Assembly: GCA_919902675.1 (NCBI GenBank)
Contig: CAKKRH010000022.1
Location: 1 to 35,245 of the forward strand
Direction: 5' to 3'
Origin: Omnitrophica bacterium GWA2_41_15
GTDB lineage: Bacteria > Omnitrophota > Gorgyraeia > Gygaellales > UBA12090
Length of the DNA stretch: 35,245 nt
Of the stretch, positions 6,491-14,369 are shown piece by piece. The translations under genes and the position numbers were made by a program. Within the stretch, counting starts at the first letter, position 1; every line of letters begins with the position of its first letter. The notes beneath the pieces are model-generated. The model made no database searches, was not told the DNA's origin, and worked only from the letters and a program-made list of their open reading frames with translations.

Positions 6491-6546
6491 TGTAGACTCA
6501 ATCGTGTCTACATTGTAAGTATATCACAATTTAGGCCGATTGTCCA
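6491..6546 (-). promoter_or_regulatory. promoter and operator dyad of the Phd/RelE module
   Basis: TGGACA (6541-6546)-17 nt-TATACT (6518-6523) with extended TG; perfect 7-bp dyad TGTAGAC-8 nt-GTCTACA (6491-6512); AGGAGG before the ATG. Confidence 0.7.
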
Positions 6547-8008
6547 CAAAGCGCTTGACCTTATGCGAGACCTCCATCTCTACTTGCTTCAATATCTCAT
6601 CGTGCGCCAGGATGATTATCTCATTGGGGGTTAGCTCGGTTAAAGATAAGATTTTATCAGAGAGGCTTCTCTTTAAATTCTGTTGGTCAATGTTAGGGCT
6701 GAGGCTTAAATACAACACCAACTCATCCACCTCAAAAGGGTCATCATCCTTCTTTCTAATCTCAACCTGCCACTCTTCTATCCCTTTTTCAGCCTCTAAG
6801 ATTGTCCCGAAGGTATTCAGATTTACCAGGGTGCCTTTGACTTTGGAAAGCTGAAGGTTTTTGATATTGGAAGCCCGGTAAATAGTGCTGGACACGCGCG
6901 GGGCGCTGCGCCGGCAATAAGGACAGGGAGAATAAGCTATCCCGCCCTTGACTAAGTCTCCGGTGCGATAGCGCAGGACAGAACTGCCCCGGGAGTCAAT
7001 GCTGGTATACACCAATTCTCCGTCTTCACCCTCGCCTTTGGCCTCGCCGGTTTCAGGGTCAATCACTTCAAATATCTCTTTATCCGGATAACTGTGGTAG
7101 CCGCTGGAGACCCCGATATCCGTAGGACATTCTCCCCAGGCGCATTTGGCCTCGGTAAAACCGTAAGTACCGAACACCTGAACCCCGACAGCGCTCATCT
7201 CCGTGAGCATACCGCTTAGTTTTTCCTTAAATCCCGGAGGAACCGCGGAGGCCCCCAGAATCACTTTTTTAATAAAACTAAAATCTTTATTCATCTGCTT
7301 GGCTGAACGCACCAAATGATAGAGATAGCCCGGAACTCCAATCACAATATCCGGCTTAACCTTTAATATAGCCTCAATATTTCCCTGGGTGCCCATCACC
7401 TTACCCCCTCCGGTGGAGAGCATAAAGACATTGTGGGAAAAGGCCGCGAAGACCGTCTGCCAGAAGGCCAGATGCGGGGCGTAAGGAAAAAGATTCACCG
7501 CCCGGGAATCCTGCTTCACCCCAAAGACATCCAGCAGGCGGTATCCTGAAATATGCAGATTATCAATATCAAACTTTGTATACAAAAAAGAAACCGGCTG
7601 TTTGGTGGTACCGGTGGTAGCGGTAAGAAAGATAGGACGGTATTCTTTGCTTAGCCGCTCCTTGACCTCTTCATGGCCTTTTAATATTTTAAGCAAGGCC
7701 AGATAAATCAGCTTATTCTTTGGCCAATATTTCTTGATTAAGGCCTCATCCGGCTGGAGGATAAAATCCCGGAAGCGGTTAGGAAGGTCTTCCGAAGGCA
7801 AGAAATCCTCTTTCCTGGTAAAAGGAATGAGTTTTAAGTCTTCAACGGTCCGGATGTAGCGCGGCTTGATCTTATGCCGATCAAATAACTTACGGTAATA
7901 AGGACTGAAGGGATATAACTGGCGGGAGATAAAATCACGGAGTTTTCTATTCTGGAGTTCTCTTAATTCCTGGCGCGGCAGAAAGCTTATTTTTTTCCAA
8001 TGCTCCAT
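6524..8008 (-). CDS. phenylacetate-CoA ligase-like / CapK-family adenylate-forming enzyme
   Basis: FLTATTGTTKQPVSFLYT (P-loop), VQVFGTYGFTEAKCAWGECP, SVLRYRTGDLV. Confidence 0.85.
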   Translation of the reverse strand: MEHWKKISFLPRQELRELQNRKLRDFISRQLYPFSPYYRKLFDRHKIKPRYIRTVEDLKLIPFTRKEDFLPSEDLPNRFRDFILQPDEALIKKYWPKNKLIYLALLKILKGHEEVKERLSKEYRPIFLTATTGTTKQPVSFLYTKFDIDNLHISGYRLLDVFGVKQDSRAVNLFPYAPHLAFWQTVFAAFSHNVFMLSTGGGKVMGTQGNIEAILKVKPDIVIGVPGYLYHLVRSAKQMNKDFSFIKKVILGASAVPPGFKEKLSGMLTEMSAVGVQVFGTYGFTEAKCAWGECPTDIGVSSGYHSYPDKEIFEVIDPETGEAKGEGEDGELVYTSIDSRGSSVLRYRTGDLVKGGIAYSPCPYCRRSAPRVSSTIYRASNIKNLQLSKVKGTLVNLNTFGTILEAEKGIEEWQVEIRKKDDDPFEVDELVLYLSLSPNIDQQNLKRSLSDKILSLTELTPNEIIILAHDEILKQVEMEVSHKVKRFVDNRPKL

Positions 8009-8012
8009 CTGG

Positions 8013-8158
8013 AAGTTATGAGTTAGAAGTGATAAGATAAAAGGATGCGGCTAAGGTCAAGGTCAAATTAATTATATAGATTATTTCAATAAATTTTAAC
8101 CTAAGCCTCGGCCTAAACCTCTACAAATTTATAATTTAACTTCTCACTTATAATTTCT
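8013..8158. repeat. 7-nt/6-nt phased dyad intergenic repeat
   Basis: Left arm AAGTTAT|GAGTTAG|AAGTGAT|AAGATAA then GGCTAA|GGTCAA|GGTCAA; right arm TTAACC|TAAGCC|TCGGCC|TAAACC then TTATAAT|TTAACTT|CTCACTT|ATAATTT. Confidence 0.6.
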
Positions 8159-8620
8159 TGAAAAACGCGCCAGGCGTTCTTGCCTTTTTAACTTTATCCG
8201 CTTATTTTTCTGAATTTCCTCTTTGGTCTTTAGAATCAGGCAGGGAACCTTCGCGGGCTTTCCTTTTTTATCCAGGGCCACCATAGTTAAATAGGCCGAA
8301 CCTACCTTGAGAATCTTTCCCCGCTTAATCTTTTCCGTTTCAATCTCTACTTCCACATCCATAGAGGTCCGGCCCACATGATAGACCGAAGCCCTGAGGG
8401 TAAGCACATCCCCTACGCCCACCGGATGTCTGAATTCAATATTATCCATGGAGGCCACCACCACATTCTTGCGGGCGTGTTTGGTCGCGGCCACGAACGC
8501 CGCCTCATCAACCAACTTTAAAATCGTCCCGCCATGCACACTGCCATAATGGTTGGCGTGCAGGGGCATCATTACTTCGGACAAAATCGCCGTGGAATCG
8601 GCAACGGTCTTCTTTAGCAT
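8144..8620 (-). CDS. acyl-CoA thioesterase (hotdog fold, YciA-like)
   Basis: MPLHANHYGSVHGGTILKLVDEAAFVAATKHARKNVVVASMDNIEFRHPVGVGDVLTLRASV. Start MLKK preferred over the ORF-track start at 8656. Confidence 0.85.
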   Translation of the reverse strand: MLKKTVADSTAILSEVMMPLHANHYGSVHGGTILKLVDEAAFVAATKHARKNVVVASMDNIEFRHPVGVGDVLTLRASVYHVGRTSMDVEVEIETEKIKRGKILKVGSAYLTMVALDKKGKPAKVPCLILKTKEEIQKNKRIKLKRQERLARFSRNYK

Positions 8621-8685
8621 AAATAAAATTATAACATTTATTTTAGCTATTGCCAATGAAATAATTACTTGCTATCATAGAGGTT

Positions 8686-9531
8686 ATGAAAATTACGGTG
8701 GCTAAAAACGCGGGGTTCTGTTTCGGGGTAAAGCGGGCGATTGATATTGCCAGGGCCAGCTCAAAGAAAAAAGAGCCGGTGTATATGCTGGGCGATATCG
8801 TGCATAATGAAAATGTGGTCAGGGATATTGAAGGCGCCGGGATAAAAAAGATAAAAAACATCTCCCGGATACAAGGCGGCTCATCCTTGCTCATCCGCGC
8901 CCACGGCAGTTCCCAAAAGACGATAGAAAAAGCCAACAACTTGAAATTAGAAGTAATAGATGCCACCTGCCCGATGGTCAAAGAAATCCATAAAGTAGTC
9001 AGGGATATGGATAAGAAAGGATACCGGATCGCGGTTATCGGTGATTATAATCACGACGAGGTTCAGGGCATCGTCGGCCAGATCCAGCGCAAGGCAATCG
9101 TCTTAGAAAATATCGCGGATATTGAGAAAAAAATACCCCCGAACCTAAAGAAACTGGCGGTAGTGGTACAGTCTACTCAAAATTTAGAGAAAGTGCTCCG
9201 TATGCAGGATATCCTGAAAAAACGTGTCCCGGACTTAAAATTTCACAACACCATCTGTTCACCCACCCGCCTAAAGCAGGATGAAATAAAAACCCTGCCT
9301 AAGAAAAATGACTGTATCGTCGTTATCGGCTCAAAGACCAGCGCGAATACCAAAAGACTCTATGAAATCGCTAAATCTATCAACCAAAACTCTTACTGGG
9401 TAAAATCCAGCGCTGATATTAAAAAAAATTGGTTCAAAGGCGTAGAATCCGTGGGAATAACTGCCGGGGCCTCCACTCCGGATGAAACCATTCAAGAAGT
9501 AAAAGAGCATATTCAAAAAATAAGAGCGTAA
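8686..9531 (+). CDS. ispH: 4-hydroxy-3-methylbut-2-enyl diphosphate reductase
   Basis: MKITVAKNAGFCFGVKRAID...IDATCPMVKEIHK...HNTICSPT...GITAGASTPDETI: conserved Fe-S cysteines. Confidence 0.95.
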   Translation: MKITVAKNAGFCFGVKRAIDIARASSKKKEPVYMLGDIVHNENVVRDIEGAGIKKIKNISRIQGGSSLLIRAHGSSQKTIEKANNLKLEVIDATCPMVKEIHKVVRDMDKKGYRIAVIGDYNHDEVQGIVGQIQRKAIVLENIADIEKKIPPNLKKLAVVVQSTQNLEKVLRMQDILKKRVPDLKFHNTICSPTRLKQDEIKTLPKKNDCIVVIGSKTSANTKRLYEIAKSINQNSYWVKSSADIKKNWFKGVESVGITAGASTPDETIQEVKEHIQKIRA

Positions 9532-9535
9532 AATT

Positions 9536-9570
9536 GAGAGCGTTGAAAAACCCTGTTTTTCAACGCTCTC
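9536..9570 (+). terminator. perfect 15-bp stem-loop after ispH
   Basis: GAGAGCGTTGAAAAA-CCCTG-TTTTTCAACGCTCTC, 5 nt past the ispH stop. There is no separate downstream T-run, but T5 sits in the stem. Confidence 0.6.
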
Positions 9571-9605
9571 ATCCTGAGGAGGGACGCAAGTCCCGACGAA
9601 GGATC
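9571..9605. repeat. REP-like palindrome
   Basis: ATCCTgaggaGGGACgcaaGTCCCgacgaAGGAT. Confidence 0.6.
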
Positions 9606-9660
9606 TTATACAGAAATGTCTCAAAATGAGAGTTTTTATGGTTTTCTAACGGTCTCAAAT

Positions 9661-9713
9661 TAGTTTATAGTTGTTAGCTATCAGCTTTCCGCTTTCAGCC
9701 GACAACAAAACTG
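9661..9713. repeat. heptad-phased intergenic tract
   Basis: TAGTTTA|TAGTTGT|TAGCTAT|CAGCTTT|CCGCTTT|CAGCCGA|CAACAAA. Confidence 0.6.
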
Positions 9714-9849
9714 TAATGCGTCAGTCAAGATTATTACGAAATCCCGGATAGGCGGGGTTTTCCAACCCCACCTCCGACGCTGGCGGGACAAGAATGTCCC
9801 GCCTATCCAAAGTGTGAAAGAATAATACCCCCGTTCGCTGACGCATTAC
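9713..9849. mobile_element. MITE-like element, copy 1 (137 bp)
   Basis: Perfect 12-bp TIRs GTAATGCGTCAG...CTGACGCATTAC, flanked by 8-bp direct repeat ACAAAACT (9705-9712, 9850-9857). Internal ggataggcgggg...cccgcctatcc dyad. Second copy at 24570. Confidence 0.8.
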
Positions 9850-9868
9850 ACAAAACTGCTGATTTCTC

Positions 9869-9896
9869 TTGACAAGTTTAAAAATTTTATTAAAAT
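9869..9896 (+). promoter_or_regulatory. putative sigma70-like promoter of the gld-type ABC operon
   Basis: TTGACA-16 nt-TAAAAT upstream of the ATG at 9927. Confidence 0.5.
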
Positions 9897-9926
9897 TTAC
9901 TTTAGCTGTTTAACTATACTATCCAT

Positions 9927-10874
9927 ATGATAGAAGCCAAAAATCTTACTATGCATTACGGCGCCACCCGCGCCTTGAATAATGTTTCTTTCCGGACCAA
10001 TGAAAGAGAAATCATCGGCTTGCTTGGTCCTAACGGCGCGGGCAAGACCACCCTGATGCGCATCCTGACCACCTTTATCTACCCCACCAAAGGAACAGCC
10101 TCAATCTGCGGCTACGATATCACCGAAAACCCCCTGGCGGCAAGAAAGATACTTGGCTATCTTCCGGAAAATCCTCCTCTTTACATAGATATGCGGGTAG
10201 ATGAATACCTGGATTTCGTGGGGCGCTCGCGGGGACTTTACTCAACAGAACTTAAAAGAAGAAAAGAATGGGTAATCGAAGCCACCCAAATCCGCGAGGT
10301 CTACAAACATACGATTTTTGAATTATCTTTAGGTTACCGGCAAAGAGTTGGTTTGGCTCAGGCCCTTATCCATGACCCCCGGGTGATAATCCTGGATGAA
10401 CCCACCTCCGGCCTTGACCCAATGCAGATTATCGGTATCCGTAAACTCATCCGGGACTTAAGCAGGGAAAAAACCATAATCTTCTCCACCCACATCCTGC
10501 AAGAGGCATCGGCGGTTTCTGACCGGCTTTTAATAATTGACCAGGGACAGATTATTGCCCAGGGCACAACGAATGAGCTAAAAAAAGGCAAAAGCGTGAA
10601 TAATAACTTCCTGGTCTCCATCCAGGCAAATCGCCAGGAAATAGAATCCGCGTTTAAAACAATAGCCGCGCTGGAAAGCTTCAGTTTTATTGAAGAGGCC
10701 TTGCATACCTCAAGATTTCAATGCCTGGCAAAGTCAGGAGAAGAATTCCTCCGGGCAATTAATCAGGTGGTTAAAGAGAAGAACTGGACATTGAAAGAAC
10801 TCTCCCCTCAAGAGCCTTCCCTGGAGGAGGTTTTCCTGGGGCTTTTCAAAAAGGCAGAACCAAGGCAATCATGA
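9927..10874 (+). CDS. ABC transporter ATP-binding protein (GldA-like)
   Basis: Walker A GPNGAGKTT, signature LSLGYRQRVGLAQAL, Walker B VIILDEPTSGLDP. Confidence 0.93.
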   Translation: MIEAKNLTMHYGATRALNNVSFRTNEREIIGLLGPNGAGKTTLMRILTTFIYPTKGTASICGYDITENPLAARKILGYLPENPPLYIDMRVDEYLDFVGRSRGLYSTELKRRKEWVIEATQIREVYKHTIFELSLGYRQRVGLAQALIHDPRVIILDEPTSGLDPMQIIGIRKLIRDLSREKTIIFSTHILQEASAVSDRLLIIDQGQIIAQGTTNELKKGKSVNNNFLVSIQANRQEIESAFKTIAALESFSFIEEALHTSRFQCLAKSGEEFLRAINQVVKEKNWTLKELSPQEPSLEEVFLGLFKKAEPRQS

Positions 10875-13345
10875 GAAACATCTGGACTATTCTTAAAAGA
10901 GAACTTAACTCATACTTTAACTCCGGTATCGCCTACATTTACCTGATTGTATTCCTGGCCATAAATAACGGGTTATTTATGACGCGCTTCTTTCTTATGG
11001 GAAGGGCCGATATGCGGCTTTATTTTGAAAGCCTGCCTGCCATCCTCTTTGTTTTTATCCCGGCCATTACTATGCGGCTGTGGGCTGAGGACAAGAAAGA
11101 AAATACCTTTGAGCTCCTGATGACCTTTCCGATGAAGCCGCGGGAATTGGTTTTAGGGAAATTCTTAGCCAGCCTGATATTTTATTCTCTGGCCCTTTTA
11201 AGCACTATAACCATCCCGATAATTTTATATGCCGCCGGCTCACCCGATAGCGGAGCGATTATCGGCGGCTATATAGGCTCATTCCTTACCGGAGCGCTTT
11301 TCCTTTCCATAGGAATATTCATTTCCGGGCTGACTAAAGAGCAAATTGTCGCCTTTGTGCTTACCACCTTAAGCTGTTTTCTCTTTTTCTTCTTAGGCAC
11401 AGACTTTTTTGCCGCCTTTATTGACGGATGGATTGGCGGCTTGGGGACATTTATCAAAAATTATATAGGCACCGCCAGCCATACAATCAGCTTCAGTAAG
11501 GGCGTTATCAGCATTAAAGACATCCTCTATTTTACAGCGGCAATATCCGTATTCCTGGCGCTCAATGGCTTTTATTTTGAGGGCAGGCTCAGGCCCAAGG
11601 CCAAGGCGGTATTCGGCTTGAGCGTAATTGTGTCTATTCTCGGCCTGATCGTCTTTAACTGGCTGATCCACGACCTGCGCTTAGGAAGATTTGATATTAC
11701 CGAGACTAAAATCTACACCACCTCTTCAGTTTCCCGGAAGATGCTCCGGGAACTGAAGGTGCCGGTTTACTTAAGCCTCTACATCAGCCCTCAGGACAAA
11801 ATGCCCACCGCGCTTAAAACCATAGAGCAGGATATTTCCGGGAAGCTCGAGGAGCTGAAAATCATCTCTAATAATAAGCTTAATTATAAAATCTTTCATA
11901 TCGAGGCCTCAAACCTGATAGAGCAAAACCAAAACCCGGGAGAATCTCCAGACACAACCGGCTCATTGGAGAAAAAACTCCAGGACAAAGGCGTGCTTCC
12001 TTTCCAGGTAGAAAGCATTGATAAGGATGAGGTCGGCCTCAAGCTGATTTACTCGGCCGTTACCATCGCCTATAAAGAAAAAAACGAAGAGATCCTCCCC
12101 CGGCTTACTCCCCGGGACATCCCGGATCTGGAGTATCTGATACTCTCCAGGATCGCTAAATTAACCCGGGAGAAGAAGCCCAATATCGCCCTTTTCTCTC
12201 CTCTTAAAAACGAGGGGCTAAGCCCGGAAATAAACCGCCTTATTCAAGGGATGGCAGAGACCGAAAGCCGCTACGAGGATGAATATAAAACCGTTATCCC
12301 CCTGATGCGCAATAACGGCTACAATGTGAAACGAATTAACCTGACTAAAGACGACCCGATTACCGATGACCTGAACACCCTGATAATTTTTAACCCCGGG
12401 AAGCTCAATGAAAGACAGCTTTATGAAATCAACAAATTCCTGGCTCAAGGAGGCGCGGTCCTGATCGCCGCCCAGGGCTTTGAATACGCGTTTCAAAGCG
12501 GAGGCACCCAAGGGATAGAGATCAGCCCTAAAAAGGCGGATTTAGATATCAACCGGCTGATTCAAAGATGGGGAGTCAAAATTAACGATGAAATGCTGAT
12601 GGATGAAAGCAGTCAGATAATTGAAGTTACCACCGGCCAGCGGGTCGGCCCCTTCGCCTTGTCCATGCCGATCAAGGTGCCTAATCAGATATTAATAACC
12701 AATGAAATGATGCGTAAAGATATGCCTCTGATGAACCGCCTGCCGTCGCTTTTCTTTATGTGGGGCTCGGCCCTGGAAATCTCTCAAGACGTCTTAAAAA
12801 CCGCGAATCTAAAAGAAACCCTGATGTTTAGCTCAAGCAAAAGAAGCTGGAAGGCGCCATCCGACGGCTCCAATCTAAAAAAAGAGCTCTTAACCTTCCC
12901 TAAAAACAATCCCGGGGGCGCGCTGCCATTAGCCGTAATGTTAGAAGGTAATTTCAACGATACCTTTCAATCTCTTCCCCAGTGGCCAAACCAGGACACT
13001 CAAGCCCCCACTCAAAATCAAGAAGCAGCCCCCTCACTTATTCCTAAACCCGGAAAGCTGATCATCGTCGGCTGTTCCAAGATGTTTACCGACCAGCTTA
13101 TAGGCGGCGCGGGGAACCTTAATCTCTTTGCCAATATCATTGACGGCCTTACCCTAGGGACCGATATCATCCAAATCCGCTCCAACACCCTCACCAGCCG
13201 CGAGTTGAAGAAATTGACTAACCCTCAGAAGGCCTGGTATAAATTCATCACGATATTCCTGGTGCCGATTTTATTGGTTTTTTACGGATCCTTGCGCTTG
13301 ATCTTACGCGGGAAAGAAAAACAATTCTATCTTGGGGAGCGCTAA
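10871..13345 (+). CDS. ABC-2 permease fused to a GldG-like domain
   Basis: N-terminal multi-TM ABC-2 permease, then a periplasmic GldG-like region (SVSRKMLRELKVPVYLSLYISPQDKMP...LNTLIIFNPGKLNERQLYEINKFLAQGGAVLIAAQ) and a C-terminal TM. Overlaps the upstream gene by 4 nt. Confidence 0.85.
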   Translation: MRNIWTILKRELNSYFNSGIAYIYLIVFLAINNGLFMTRFFLMGRADMRLYFESLPAILFVFIPAITMRLWAEDKKENTFELLMTFPMKPRELVLGKFLASLIFYSLALLSTITIPIILYAAGSPDSGAIIGGYIGSFLTGALFLSIGIFISGLTKEQIVAFVLTTLSCFLFFFLGTDFFAAFIDGWIGGLGTFIKNYIGTASHTISFSKGVISIKDILYFTAAISVFLALNGFYFEGRLRPKAKAVFGLSVIVSILGLIVFNWLIHDLRLGRFDITETKIYTTSSVSRKMLRELKVPVYLSLYISPQDKMPTALKTIEQDISGKLEELKIISNNKLNYKIFHIEASNLIEQNQNPGESPDTTGSLEKKLQDKGVLPFQVESIDKDEVGLKLIYSAVTIAYKEKNEEILPRLTPRDIPDLEYLILSRIAKLTREKKPNIALFSPLKNEGLSPEINRLIQGMAETESRYEDEYKTVIPLMRNNGYNVKRINLTKDDPITDDLNTLIIFNPGKLNERQLYEINKFLAQGGAVLIAAQGFEYAFQSGGTQGIEISPKKADLDINRLIQRWGVKINDEMLMDESSQIIEVTTGQRVGPFALSMPIKVPNQILITNEMMRKDMPLMNRLPSLFFMWGSALEISQDVLKTANLKETLMFSSSKRSWKAPSDGSNLKKELLTFPKNNPGGALPLAVMLEGNFNDTFQSLPQWPNQDTQAPTQNQEAAPSLIPKPGKLIIVGCSKMFTDQLIGGAGNLNLFANIIDGLTLGTDIIQIRSNTLTSRELKKLTNPQKAWYKFITIFLVPILLVFYGSLRLILRGKEKQFYLGER

Positions 13346-14359
13346 ATGAAATTAAAAAAACTTATTGTCCTCATAGCCATAGTATCGCTTCTTACAGCCC
13401 TGGCCCTGGTCAAAAGCAACGTCACAAAGAAACAGCTTGTTCAGGAGGAAATCGCGGCTTCCCGGCCGTTTACTCTGACGGAAGATTTGGCAGAAGGCTT
13501 TATCCGGAAAATAACCATTTACAGAGGCGATGATGAAAAGAATAAAATTATCCTGCTCAAAGACAACACTGACAACTGGAGGATAGAAAATAAGTTCAAT
13601 GTCAAGGCCAGGAAGGAAAATGTGGAAAACCTGCTCAAGGACTTATCCGGTTTAAAAGGGGAACTGCGCGCCGAATCAAAATCGGTATTCGGAGATTTTA
13701 ACCTGGAAGATGCCCAGGGCATCCATATCATCTTAGAGGCCCAGGACGCGAAGACTTTAGCCCATATCATCGTGTCTGCCGATAAGCCGGACTACAATAG
13801 CAGTTTCCTCAGGCTTAAAGATTCAGAGAAGATTATTCTCACCCCAAAGGACATCCCGGGCCGGCTTAATATCTATAATAAGGAGTCGAAATTAGACAAT
13901 AACTATTTCACTGACTTTAAATTGCTTTCTTTTGACCCTAAGAAGATAGAAAAAATAGCAACAGCGCGAAAGGGTAAAAATCTATTCACCCTGGTCAAAA
14001 AGAAGGAACCCGATAATAAATATATTTGGGATTTTGAACCGGCGGTAAAGAAAGCCGAAACTGATCCGGGCAAAATAGACAACTTCCTGCAAAATGCCTC
14101 AAATATCTTTGCCCAGGACGCGCTTGACCCCAGCATTACTGATTACGGCTTTGGAGAAGATAATTTCAGCCTCGCGCTTGAAACTGATGAGAAAAAGACT
14201 CTTGCTATTGAGGTGGGAAACTATTTAGAAAAAGAAAAGGCCTATTATGTGAAGATTGCTCCGGAAAATCAGGTGTTTAAAGTCCCGGAGCATGCCATCC
14301 AGAATATCAAAAAAGACAAAAATTACTTCCTGAAAGAGAAAACCCCGTCCAGGAAATAA
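13346..14359 (+). CDS. DUF4340-like protein
   Basis: N-terminal TM, lipoprotein-like beta-rich sequence; typical position after gldG-type genes. Confidence 0.7.
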   Translation: MKLKKLIVLIAIVSLLTALALVKSNVTKKQLVQEEIAASRPFTLTEDLAEGFIRKITIYRGDDEKNKIILLKDNTDNWRIENKFNVKARKENVENLLKDLSGLKGELRAESKSVFGDFNLEDAQGIHIILEAQDAKTLAHIIVSADKPDYNSSFLRLKDSEKIILTPKDIPGRLNIYNKESKLDNNYFTDFKLLSFDPKKIEKIATARKGKNLFTLVKKKEPDNKYIWDFEPAVKKAETDPGKIDNFLQNASNIFAQDALDPSITDYGFGEDNFSLALETDEKKTLAIEVGNYLEKEKAYYVKIAPENQVFKVPEHAIQNIKKDKNYFLKEKTPSRK

Positions 14360-14369
14360 GACCTATTCG

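Noticed and set aside
8621-8656. Upstream thioesterase start (MAIAKINVIILF)
   Set aside because: AT-rich intergenic sequence; MLKK is followed by the conserved hotdog start.
8643-8981. Minus-strand 112-aa ORF antisense to ispH
   Set aside because: Antisense translation of conserved IspH codons; the plus-strand gene explains the region.
11269-12511. Minus-strand ORFs inside the GldFG fusion
   Set aside because: Shadow ORFs on the reverse strand of a long CDS.
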